NCBI RefSeq assembly: GCF_001017125.1
Contig: NZ_JXOJ01000001.1
Span: forward strand, 116,422-180,421
DNA from: Methanoculleus sediminis
GTDB lineage: Archaea > Halobacteriota > Methanomicrobia > Methanomicrobiales > Methanoculleaceae
Direction: 5' to 3'
Length of the DNA stretch: 64,000 bases
This document shows, piece after piece, positions 1 to 7,402 of the stretch. Each line of letters begins with the position of its first letter. Positions within the stretch are counted from its first letter, which is position 1. The notes under the pieces are model-generated. The model searched no databases, was not told the DNA's origin, and saw only the letters and a list, made by a program, of their open reading frames with translations. The position numbers were made by a program, and so were the translations under genes.

Positions 1-98
1 GTCTTCGAGTTGCGACGGGCCGAAGGGCCGGAGCATGAGAAACCCGAAGGTCTTCGAGTTGCGACGGGCCGAAGGGCCGGAGCATGAGAAACCCGAAG
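1..98. repeat. Two perfect 49-bp tandem repeats
   Basis: Bases 1-49 and 50-98 are identical, and a degenerate start of a third copy follows (99-108). Each unit holds a palindromic core of GGGCC-GAA-GGGCC type. The same core, as TGCGACGGGCC...GGCCGGAGCATGAG, reappears inverted at 58728-58755 beyond mcrA, so this belongs to a dispersed repeat family. There are no unique spacers and no cas genes, so it is not a CRISPR array. The window edge cuts the array, so the copy number is unknown. Confidence 0.85.
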
Positions 99-134
99 GG
101 TTTCGAGTGGGGATAATCTCCCCAAACCCGCTTA

Positions 135-884
135 TCAGGACCGGATCTTCCGAAAGAGGTATGCCCCGGCGACGGTCATGAGCACGGCGCAGGCGGCCAT
201 GACGGCGAGGCTTGCGAGCGGGTGGACCTGGGCGGTGCCCGAGAGGCCATAACGGATCCCCTCGACGCCGTAGGTCAGGGGGTCGGCAAGCGTCAGCGGC
301 CGGATCCAGTCGGGCAGGCTGTTGATAGGAAAGAGCGCCCCGGAAAGCCCGAAGATCGGGAAGATCACGAAGTTCATGACGAGCTGGAAGCCGTGCATGT
401 CCTCCATCCTCGATGCAATGGCGATCCCGAACGCGGTGAAGGTCACGCCGATCAGCGCCATGAATCCGACGGCGACCAGGAACCCGGCGATGCCGGCGGG
501 CTGGAGACCGATGAAGAGCGCGAACACCATCAGGATCAGCCCCTGGATGACCGCCGTCGTCGCTCCCCCGAGCGTCTGGCCTACCATGATCTCGAGCCGC
601 GAGACCGGGGCGACGAGGGTCTCTTTCAGAAACCCGAACTGTTTGTCCCAGATGATCTGGATCCCTGAAAAGACCGAGGTGAAGAGGACGCTCATCGCCA
701 CGATGCCGGGGATGATGAACTCCAGGTATCCCTCTTCCATGCCGGGAATGCTGACGATCGAATTCAGCCCGAACCCGAGCACCAGCATGAAGAAGACGGG
801 CATCCCGAGGCTGCCGACGATCCTGCTCTTTGAGCGGAGGTAGCGCTTGACGTTCCGCAGCCAAATGGTATAGACGATATCCAT
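135..884 (-). CDS. ABC-2 type exporter, membrane permease subunit (DrrB-like)
   Basis: This is a 249-residue membrane protein with an N-terminal cytoplasmic stretch and about six hydrophobic segments. It fits the ABC-2 permease family of the daunorubicin-resistance DrrB type, which exports drugs, lipids or polysaccharides. It starts 2 bp after the ATPase gene ends, so the two are co-transcribed and probably translationally coupled, and they should form one export pump in the membrane. The substrate cannot be told from sequence. The assignment to ABC-2 rests on length, the hydrophobicity pattern and the ATPase partner. Confidence 0.88.
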   Translation of the reverse strand: MDIVYTIWLRNVKRYLRSKSRIVGSLGMPVFFMLVLGFGLNSIVSIPGMEEGYLEFIIPGIVAMSVLFTSVFSGIQIIWDKQFGFLKETLVAPVSRLEIMVGQTLGGATTAVIQGLILMVFALFIGLQPAGIAGFLVAVGFMALIGVTFTAFGIAIASRMEDMHGFQLVMNFVIFPIFGLSGALFPINSLPDWIRPLTLADPLTYGVEGIRYGLSGTAQVHPLASLAVMAACAVLMTVAGAYLFRKIRS

Positions 885-886
885 GC

Positions 887-1912
887 TTAGTGCCTCCTTG
901 CCCGGTGGAACATGCGTATCGTCTCTTTGCCGTCCGCCTCCTCATCCCGGATCATCCTCCCCGTATAGTGCAGGAAGACGTCCTCGAGCGTCGGTTTCCT
1001 CACCGAGAGGGAGTTGATGCCGATGCCGCTCTGGTGGACGGCGGTCACGATCCCGGGGATGTGCCGGTCGGCCTCCTGCAGCCGGATGGTCACCGAGCCG
1101 TCGTGCCGCTCGATCCCCGAGATCCACGGGGCAGTCAGGAGATCGGCGATTTTATCGGGGTCGGACGAGGCTATGGTGACGACGTCGCCGCCGATTGAGC
1201 TTTTCAGGTTCTCCGCGGTATCGAGCGCGACGATCGTCCCGCGGTCGATGATCGCTATGCGGTCGCAGAGACGGTCGGCCTCCTCCATGTAGTGGGTGGT
1301 GAGGATGATGGTGATGCCCTTCTCGTCGTTCAACCGCGCGATATACTCCCAGAGGTGGTTTCGCGTCTGCGGGTCGAGGCCGAGGGTGGGCTCGTCCAGG
1401 AAGAGCACCTTCGGTTCGTGGAGCAGTCCCCGGGCGATCTCGAGCCGCCGGCGCATGCCGCCCGAGTAGGTCTTGACGAGGTCGTCTTTCCGGTCGGCAA
1501 GCCCGACGAGCGTCAGGAGTTCACCGATACGCCGCCTTCGCTCTTCGGCGCCGATCCGGTAGAGGCGGCCGTGAAAGTCCATGTTCTCGTACGCCGTCAG
1601 TTCTTCGTCCAGGCTCTGGTCCTGGAAGACGATCCCGATGGACTTGCGGACGTCGTCTTCCTCCGTCACGACATCATGGCCGTTGACCGTCGCCGTGCCC
1701 GAGGTGGGTTTCTGCATCGTCGAGAGCATGGAGATGGTCGTGGTCTTTCCCGCTCCGTTCGGGCCGAGGAGCCCGAAGATCTCGCCGCTCTCGATGGAAA
1801 ACGAGATACCGTCGACAGCGACGAGATCGCCGAAGGATTTTGTCAGGTTGCGTGCGTCTATGGCCGACATAGGGTTTTCTGATGTGGTGCGTTCGAGCAG
1901 CCCATTCTTCAC
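887..1912 (-). CDS. ABC transporter ATP-binding subunit (DrrA-like)
   Basis: This is the ATPase of the two-gene exporter. Visible motifs are Walker A GPNGAGKTT (residues 50-58), the signature YSGGMRRR (149-156), Walker B VLFLDE (169-174) and the H-loop TTHYMEEAD. The roughly 80 residues after the ATPase core match the C-terminal extension of DrrA-type proteins. The reading frame opens at a GTG overlapping the TGA of the upstream AbrB gene (GTGA) with a GGAGG just before it. An internal ATG at 1870 gives a more usual N-terminus but has no clear ribosome binding site. ATP hydrolysis here should drive the permease encoded next. Confidence 0.92.
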   Translation of the reverse strand: MKNGLLERTTSENPMSAIDARNLTKSFGDLVAVDGISFSIESGEIFGLLGPNGAGKTTTISMLSTMQKPTSGTATVNGHDVVTEEDDVRKSIGIVFQDQSLDEELTAYENMDFHGRLYRIGAEERRRRIGELLTLVGLADRKDDLVKTYSGGMRRRLEIARGLLHEPKVLFLDEPTLGLDPQTRNHLWEYIARLNDEKGITIILTTHYMEEADRLCDRIAIIDRGTIVALDTAENLKSSIGGDVVTIASSDPDKIADLLTAPWISGIERHDGSVTIRLQEADRHIPGIVTAVHQSGIGINSLSVRKPTLEDVFLHYTGRMIRDEEADGKETIRMFHRARRH

Positions 1913-2169
1913 TCCTCCGGAGGCTCCTCCGGTTCGATTTCGAATATCCGGAGCATCTCCTCTGCTATCCGGCGGAATTTATCTGCTTTGACGATGGCAA
2001 GCCCGCGACCCTCGTCGCCGAGGATCATCAGCGTATCGCCGGGCTTGATATCGAATATCTCCCGGGCCTCTTTCGGGATGACGATCTGGCCGCGTTCGCC
2101 GACCTTGACCGTCCCGAAGATGTGTTTTCTGCTGCCATGGTCGTGGCAGCGGTGGTGATCGTGGAACAT
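1909..2169 (-). CDS. AbrB/MazE-type transcription regulator with histidine-rich N-terminus
   Basis: This 86-residue protein carries one looped-hinge AbrB DNA-binding domain (core GTVKVGERGQIVIPKEAR, about residues 19-36, then IKPGDTLMILGDEGRGL). The ATG at 2169 is preferred over a GTG at 2181 because GAGGTGA lies 8 nt upstream. Its N-terminus, FHDHHRCHDHGSRKH, has six histidines and one cysteine in 15 residues, which looks like a metal site and is not part of the AbrB fold. It is first in an operon with the ABC exporter genes (GTGA overlap) and so is a likely autoregulator of that pump. Metal sensing is an inference. Confidence 0.85.
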   Translation of the reverse strand: MFHDHHRCHDHGSRKHIFGTVKVGERGQIVIPKEAREIFDIKPGDTLMILGDEGRGLAIVKADKFRRIAEEMLRIFEIEPEEPPEE

Positions 2170-2208
2170 AATTTCTGTCACCTCATCGGTGTGTTCTCGG
2201 TTTACGGC

Positions 2209-2853
2209 CTATAGGGGCCGGCATCGCAGGTATTCGCCGGTCTCCTCTTCGATCGACCATAACCCCGAACCCAGGATCGCCCGGCGCGTCTTCTCCCGCG
2301 GCTGGTGCCCGTCGTCCAGGATCAGGGTGCCGTCAGGTTTCATGATTCGCCGGAGTTCCGCGAGGAACGCCTTTTGGTTCTCGACCATGTGGAACATGTC
2401 GAGGGCATAGACGAGATCGGCAACCGCATCAGTGAGGGTCGAGTCGTAGCCCTTCGCAAGGACGGGGATGACGTTTGCGAGCTCTTCCTTGCGGCTCCGG
2501 TGGGAGACGGCCTCGACGGCAAGTTCGTGGACGTCCACCGCGTAAACGGTGCCGGTCACGCCGACGAGTCCGGACGCCTCTTTGACGTAACTCCCCGGGC
2601 CGCAGCCGTAATCCACGACGGTCATGCCATCCCGGACCCCGATCCGCGCAAGCAGTCCTGCCGGATACCCGAAGCGATCTCTGATGCGGATGGTAAACGC
2701 CATCAGCCGGAAGTAGAGATCCGGCACCCGGTCCGCCTGCTCCGTGTTACGCGCCGTTTCGCTCCCCGCTCCGGGCTCCGGTATATCTTTGTGAAGTTGT
2801 TGCAACGCTCTCGCCTCACAAATCAAACAATTCACACAAGTATGATTTTTCAT
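2209..2853 (-). CDS. Class I SAM-dependent methyltransferase
   Basis: The protein has a Rossmann-type methyltransferase domain: motif I VVDYGCGPGSYVKEA, an acidic residue ending strand 2 (VYAVDVHE), then ADLVYALDMFHMV and a C-terminal TLILDDGHQP strand. Substrate is unknown; this type methylates small molecules, lipids or proteins. The start is uncertain. The ATG at 2853 (214 residues) lies next to a TATA-like stretch (TTCATATAG, about 2855-2863), so translation may begin further in, and the apparent N-terminal CVNCLIC cysteines may not be translated. The longer reading frame to 3153 runs antisense into the next gene and is rejected. Confidence 0.8.
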   Translation of the reverse strand: MKNHTCVNCLICEARALQQLHKDIPEPGAGSETARNTEQADRVPDLYFRLMAFTIRIRDRFGYPAGLLARIGVRDGMTVVDYGCGPGSYVKEASGLVGVTGTVYAVDVHELAVEAVSHRSRKEELANVIPVLAKGYDSTLTDAVADLVYALDMFHMVENQKAFLAELRRIMKPDGTLILDDGHQPREKTRRAILGSGLWSIEEETGEYLRCRPL

Positions 2854-2965
2854 ACTATATGAACCCCCTGATCGTGCACAGCCTGGAAGCGCCGTTACCT
2901 GCCGGTATCGTGTCGGATGGGCGGAAGCCGAACTGCCCGTGATTTTGGGCGCGGTAAAAAAAGTG

Positions 2966-3985
2966 TTATTCCTGCCGGCGCTGCGCCTTCCGCGCCGCCA
3001 GCTGCTCGATGATGGGGAGGTCGACGGCGCTGCCGGTCGCGAGTCTCCCCTGCCAGACCGCACGATCGACGAACCCTCTCCCGATGTCGTTACGGATAAC
3101 AAGGGTCGTGTAACCGTCCGGCGACCCGACGGCACCCGCGGAGACGTCCGCATTCACCGCCGTAAAATCGGTGCAGACCCGGCACCCGGGGCGGACGGAC
3201 TCCTCCAGTTCGGCGAGCGGGATGGAGATGTGCCGCTCGTCCTGCAGGTAAACGTCCAGTTTGCCCTTGATGTCCAGGTGGCGGATCTCCCAGGGCTCGA
3301 TCTTGCGCTCGGACTGCAGTTTCCCCTCGACCAGTTTCGCGTAGTCGAAGGTCTCCGTGCAGAAGAGGCCGATCACGAGCCGGATCGCCTTCGCGTAGGG
3401 CCGGAGGAGTTCGTGGTCGCTCGCCCGGATCGCCTGGGTCGCCCGCGCCACGCAGGGCACGCCCACGACGGCGATGCGCCGGTACTTCCGGGTGACCACG
3501 GCTTCCTTGAGGGACGCAAGGAGCGGCACCCACCAGGAGTAGCGGCTCCCGGCGTGCTGGACGAGTTCCTCCGAGGAGGTGATCACCGCAGACGAGGGTT
3601 TCATTGTCCAGGGGTCTCTCGTCACGGTGACGACCGCATCGAGAAGCCCTTCATCGAGCGCGTTGACGAGGATCGCCGTCACCGCGCCGCCGCTCTGCTT
3701 GCGCTCAACCGGGAAGACCGCCCGGGCCGCGACGATATCCTGGTAGGGCCCGAGCATCTTCCCCTGCCCCGCGAGGTCGATCCGCGGGCAGGCTGCGTAA
3801 CACGCCCCGCAGGGAACGCCGTCGTTCTCGGCCTTGCAGTAGCCGATGTTCACCGGCGTATCGGTGTTCCCCGGCTCGAACCGGAGGGCATCCGCCGGGC
3901 AGACCGCCACGCACGCCCCGCACCCGGAGCAGAGTTCCGTATCCCAGACCTCCGCCTTCAGGTCCTTGAATGTCTTCATCTCCAT
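2966..3985 (-). CDS. FrhB-like coenzyme F420 flavoprotein with N-terminal ferredoxin domain, last gene of glutamate synthase operon
   Basis: The N-terminus (residues 15-70) holds a cluster motif CSGCGACVAVCP and a second cysteine group, CKAENDGVPCGACYAACP. The rest matches the FrhB/FdhB/FpoF family of FAD-containing F420 oxidoreductases: GGAVTAILVNAL, a VGVPCVARA loop, and CRVCTDFTAVNADVSAG. Family members oxidise or reduce F420. The gene follows the three split glutamate synthase genes with no gap, so I infer that it passes electrons from F420H2 to the synthase in place of a bacterial NADPH-dependent GltD. Start ATG 3985 is chosen because GGGAGTGAT precedes it; a GTG at 4000 is possible. Confidence 0.85.
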   Translation of the reverse strand: MEMKTFKDLKAEVWDTELCSGCGACVAVCPADALRFEPGNTDTPVNIGYCKAENDGVPCGACYAACPRIDLAGQGKMLGPYQDIVAARAVFPVERKQSGGAVTAILVNALDEGLLDAVVTVTRDPWTMKPSSAVITSSEELVQHAGSRYSWWVPLLASLKEAVVTRKYRRIAVVGVPCVARATQAIRASDHELLRPYAKAIRLVIGLFCTETFDYAKLVEGKLQSERKIEPWEIRHLDIKGKLDVYLQDERHISIPLAELEESVRPGCRVCTDFTAVNADVSAGAVGSPDGYTTLVIRNDIGRGFVDRAVWQGRLATGSAVDLPIIEQLAARKAQRRQE

Positions 3986-3990
3986 GCCTA

Positions 3991-4737
3991 TCACTCCCAC
4001 GTATACTTCCCGGCAAAGGGCCTTGCGCTCGCAGGGACGATCCGGGTGTAGTTTGCCTTTACGAGCGGCTCCGCATCGAGCCCGAAGTCGGCCGCAAACT
4101 CCCGGATGACCGGGGCGATTCGTGCCCTGTCCTCATCGGTGAGCGGCAGTTTCTTTGCCCCTGCAGCGAGGCAGGCGTCGTCCACGTCTCCGCGGATGAC
4201 GATCTCACCGCCGTGGATCCCGCTCCCGATCTCCCGGGCTTTCACGGCCCCGTCGAGACCGAGAACGAGCAGGAGACCGCCTGCCATGTACTCGCCGAGG
4301 AACATCTGTGCCGACCCTCCGACGACCAGTATCGGCCGCTGCGTCTCGTACTGCTTCATGTGGATCCCGCCCCGGTAGCCGATGTCTCCGCGGACGAAGA
4401 CCTTGCCGCCCCGCATGCTGTGCGCCACCGCGTCGCCGGCGCTCCCGTGGATCACCACCTTCCCGGAATCCATCGTGTTGCCGGGCGCGTGCTCCGCGTT
4501 GCCGTCGACGATGACGGTCGGCCCGCTCATGAACATGGCGAGATCCCCGCCAGCGACGCCCTTAACCCGGATGGTGGCGTTCCCGCGGAGACCGTTGCCG
4601 ATGAACCGCTGTCCGAGGACGTTGTCGACGACGATCTCGTCGGCTCCGTCCTCGATAGCCTTCCGGATCTGCTGGTTCAAGGGGGTGTAATGCACTCCCT
4701 TCGCGTCGATCTTGACCTGTTTTGCCATTTTGCTCAC
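3991..4737 (-). CDS. Glutamate synthase GXGXG-domain subunit (GltB domain 3 equivalent)
   Basis: This 248-residue protein is a right-handed beta-helix of the GXGXG type, with repeated G-x-G-x-G-like turns such as FIGNGLRGNATIRVKG and VVIHGSAGDAVAHSMRGG. It corresponds to the C-terminal structural domain of bacterial GltB. In archaea the large subunit is often split into amidotransferase, synthase and GXGXG proteins, and all three are contiguous here. It overlaps the synthase gene end by 4 bp. ATG at 4728 (MAKQVKID) is the alternative start. The same fold recurs in FwdC at 48.4 kb; that is shared ancestry of the domain, not a duplication of this gene. Confidence 0.9.
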   Translation of the reverse strand: MSKMAKQVKIDAKGVHYTPLNQQIRKAIEDGADEIVVDNVLGQRFIGNGLRGNATIRVKGVAGGDLAMFMSGPTVIVDGNAEHAPGNTMDSGKVVIHGSAGDAVAHSMRGGKVFVRGDIGYRGGIHMKQYETQRPILVVGGSAQMFLGEYMAGGLLLVLGLDGAVKAREIGSGIHGGEIVIRGDVDDACLAAGAKKLPLTDEDRARIAPVIREFAADFGLDAEPLVKANYTRIVPASARPFAGKYTWE

Positions 4738-6251
4738 GCTCCCACCGACTTGACGTCGAGAATTTCGAGAAGCCCCTCGTCAAGCATGTAGCCCCGGAGC
4801 CGGTCGCGGTTGCCGCGCAGGCTCTCGATGCTGTTGATACCGGCCGCGCCCATCAGTTCGGTGATCTCGAGCGTCCAGGCGTGGATCAGGTTCGCCACCT
4901 GCTTCGATGCCACGTCCGGGTCCAGGCGCGCCACGAGGTCCGGGCGCTGGGTGGCGATTCCCCAGGAGCAGAGGCCCTGGTAACAGTTCCCGCAGACCCG
5001 GCAGCCCATCGCTGCGAGCGCAGCAGTGGCGATGTAGACCGCATCGGCGCCGAGGGCGATTGCCTTTATGACATCGGTGCTTTCCCGGATGCTGCCGCAG
5101 GCGATGAGAGAGACCTCGTTCCTGAGGCCCTGCTTGCGGAGCTCCTTGTCGGCGGTCGCGATGGCGACCTCGATCGGGATACCGACGTGGTCGCGGAAGA
5201 CCCGCGGTGCCGCGCCGGTGCCGCCGCGGAACCCGTCGATGGCGATGGCGTCCACCCCGGAACGGGCGACGGCCGCCACGTTCTCGGCATTATTGTTGAC
5301 GGCCGCGATCTTCGCGAAGATCGGTTTCTTGTACTCCGTCGCTTCCTTGACGGAGTTGACGAGCTGGGGGAGATCCTCGATGCCGTAGATGTCGTGGTGC
5401 GGTGCAGGGCTGATCGCGTCGCTGCCCTGCGGGATCATCCTTGTCCTGGAGACGTCCGCACTCACCTTCTCTCCCGGGAGGTGCCCGCCGATGCCGGGTT
5501 TTGCGCCCTGCCCGAGTTTGAGTTCGATCGCGGCGCCGCGCTCCAGGTAATCGATGTTCACGCCGAACCGGCCGGACGCGACCTGGACGATCATCCGGTC
5601 CTGGTAGGGGTAGAGGCCGGGATGCAGTCCGCCCTCGCCGGTACCCATGTAGGTGCCGGTCTCCTTTGCCGCCCGGGCCATCGCCACGTGGGCGTTGAGG
5701 CTGAGCGCACCGTAGCTCATGTGGCCGAGCATGATCGGCGTCTCGAGCATGAGGTTCGGGGTGAGCTCCGTGGAGAGTTCGACGTCGCCGTTCGGCTTCT
5801 GCCGGAACTCCAGCTTCGACGGCTTCTTCCCGAGGTAGGTCCGGAGCTCGACGGGCTCGCGGAGCGGGTCGGTCGGGGGCGTGGTGACCTGGCAGGCGTC
5901 CAGCATCAGGTGGTCGAAGATGATCGGAAGGTTCGAGACGCTGCCCATCCCGGCGAGGATGATCTTACCCGTCCGGGCCTGGTTGTAGATCGACTCCCTG
6001 ACCGACCTGGTCCAGACCGGGTGGCTCCGGTAATCGCAGGGCTGCTCCTGGAGCATGATGGCGTCCCGGGGGCAGTAGGTGACGCACCGGTGACAGGCGG
6101 TGCAGTTCCGGGAGTTGATGAGGATCCGGTTGCCGTCCCACCGGAAGACGCCGTAGGGACAGTTCTCGACGCAGCGCCCGCATTCCATGCACTGCTCCCG
6201 GTCGATGCTGATCCGGTAGCGGAGCGGCATGCTTCCGAAGTTGCTGCTCAT
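4734..6251 (-). CDS. gltB: Glutamate synthase, FMN/Fe-S synthase subunit with N-terminal 2x[4Fe-4S] ferredoxin
   Basis: The protein (505 residues) begins with a ferredoxin module (CMECGRCVENCP and CTACHRCVTYCP) and continues with the GltS TIM-barrel that binds FMN. Barrel landmarks are GEGGLHPGLYPY, KPGIGGHLPGEK, DGFRGGTGAAPRVF and a late cysteine cluster CRVCGNCYQGLC that should hold the [3Fe-4S] centre. It makes glutamate from 2-oxoglutarate and ammonia channelled from the amidotransferase. Start ATG 6251 overlaps the TGA of the GATase gene and has GGAGGG upstream; the longer frame to 6368 is rejected. The electron donor is probably ferredoxin or the FrhB-like protein downstream. Confidence 0.94.
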   Translation of the reverse strand: MSSNFGSMPLRYRISIDREQCMECGRCVENCPYGVFRWDGNRILINSRNCTACHRCVTYCPRDAIMLQEQPCDYRSHPVWTRSVRESIYNQARTGKIILAGMGSVSNLPIIFDHLMLDACQVTTPPTDPLREPVELRTYLGKKPSKLEFRQKPNGDVELSTELTPNLMLETPIMLGHMSYGALSLNAHVAMARAAKETGTYMGTGEGGLHPGLYPYQDRMIVQVASGRFGVNIDYLERGAAIELKLGQGAKPGIGGHLPGEKVSADVSRTRMIPQGSDAISPAPHHDIYGIEDLPQLVNSVKEATEYKKPIFAKIAAVNNNAENVAAVARSGVDAIAIDGFRGGTGAAPRVFRDHVGIPIEVAIATADKELRKQGLRNEVSLIACGSIRESTDVIKAIALGADAVYIATAALAAMGCRVCGNCYQGLCSWGIATQRPDLVARLDPDVASKQVANLIHAWTLEITELMGAAGINSIESLRGNRDRLRGYMLDEGLLEILDVKSVGA

Positions 6252-7300
6252 GGGGCAACCCTCCCGATAACCGGCTCTCCTGCAGCCGGTCTCGTGATCG
6301 ACTCGACGCAGGGCTCCATCGCCCGGATCGCCGTCTCTTCGCTTGCGATGTAGAGGCGGTCGCCGCATTCGCCGACGACCATCGGCCGGAGTTTGCCCCG
6401 GTCGGTGAACCCGATCATCATGTCGGGGTTCGCGGCCACGACGGTGAACGGCCCGTTCATCGTCGCGGAGCCGTAGGCGAACCGGAGAGCCCGGTTCAGT
6501 TTCTGCTCGGCCTCGGGCATCCGGTCGATCTCGTCCCAGTATGACGGGGCGAGCGCACGGATGGCGAGGTCGATCTCAAGGCCGTGCTTGCGCGTCAGAA
6601 GGTCGATTAAGTAGGCGATGACCTCGCTGTCGGTGCCGGTCGAGCAGTTGTAGCCGAAACTCTCAACGTAGCGCCGGTTGGCCCCGTAAGTGGTGGTCTT
6701 TCCGTTCTCCACGACACTCCAGTCGTGCAGGTTGAACGGGTCGGGCCGTTCCCACAGATCCGGGTTGCTCGTCGCGTAGCGGTTGTGCGCGAGCCAGATG
6801 TAGCCCTCGTAGTCCTCGATCCGGTAGTAGTCCGCCACGTCTTCGGGCCAGCCACTGGCCTTGAAGACGCCGACGTTCTTGCCGGACGAGACGATCTCGG
6901 CTCCGTTCGCACCCGCGTTGATCTGCATCACGAGATTCGTGACGACGTCCTTCTCCGGCGATGCGCTTCCCGGAGCAAGGGAAGCGTCGGGCCTGAAGAA
7001 GTAACGCCAGGGGGTACAGTTTGCCTTGAGATTCGGCTGGTCGCAGGTGGGGATCGCCTCGTCGCATTCGATCGTTCCCCACTGCTCCAGTGTTGCATCG
7101 ACGACCGCTTTGCTCTCGCACGCTTTGTCGAAGAAGACGTGAAGCGCGTAGCAGTCCCGGTAGTCCGGGTAGATGCCGTAGGCGACGTACCCCGCCCCCT
7201 CGCCGCTGCCGCGCTCGTTCATCATGGAGAGGGCTTCCCGGATGCCGGAACCGTCCATCATCTGGCGCCTCTTATCCATTACACCAAAAATGCCGCACAT
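6248..7300 (-). CDS. Glutamate synthase, class II glutamine amidotransferase subunit
   Basis: The protein starts MCGIFGVMDK, so Cys2 becomes the N-terminal nucleophile of Ntn-type glutamine amidotransferases. Later motifs IWLAHNRYATSNPD and NCSTGTDSEVIAY match the class II GATase glutamine-binding core. At 350 residues it equals the amidotransferase domain of GltB made as a separate protein. It hydrolyses glutamine and hands ammonia to the synthase subunit. It is first in the four-gene operon; GAGGT lies 4 nt upstream of the ATG. It is divergent from glnA, 102 bp away, so supply and use of glutamine are probably co-regulated. Confidence 0.93.
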   Translation of the reverse strand: MCGIFGVMDKRRQMMDGSGIREALSMMNERGSGEGAGYVAYGIYPDYRDCYALHVFFDKACESKAVVDATLEQWGTIECDEAIPTCDQPNLKANCTPWRYFFRPDASLAPGSASPEKDVVTNLVMQINAGANGAEIVSSGKNVGVFKASGWPEDVADYYRIEDYEGYIWLAHNRYATSNPDLWERPDPFNLHDWSVVENGKTTTYGANRRYVESFGYNCSTGTDSEVIAYLIDLLTRKHGLEIDLAIRALAPSYWDEIDRMPEAEQKLNRALRFAYGSATMNGPFTVVAANPDMMIGFTDRGKLRPMVVGECGDRLYIASEETAIRAMEPCVESITRPAAGEPVIGRVAP

Positions 7301-7402
7301 GGTAACCTCGGTGAGTCTGTTCTGTTGCCGTTTTCTAGAACTCTGCCCGGGAATATTTGTGTCAATAGATATTTATTTCATTGGATAGAAGTAGACTTCC
7401 AC
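7301..7402. promoter_or_regulatory. Shared divergent control region of glutamate synthase operon and glnA
   Basis: The 102-bp gap carries a TATA-like ATATTTATTT stretch (about 7368-7377) placed to start glnA transcription a few bases before its ATG. Two short palindromes are visible: TTCTAGAA (7333-7340), near where the leftward transcript should begin, and GAAGT-AG-ACTTC (7388-7399), just before the glnA ATG. Either could be an operator. Neither matches the GGAA-N6-TTCC form described for the methanogen nitrogen repressor NrpR, so the regulator is unknown. Confidence 0.45.

Noticed and set aside
1-98. Possible CRISPR array
   Set aside because: The two units are directly adjacent with no spacer between them, and no cas gene is present.
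2854-3153. N-terminal extension of the methyltransferase
   Set aside because: The extra 100 residues are low-complexity, antisense to the FrhB-like gene, and follow a TATA-like promoter.
4722-6353. 543-residue open frame antisense to the glutamate synthase subunit
   Set aside because: It is a shadow frame in GC-rich DNA opposite a clear enzyme.
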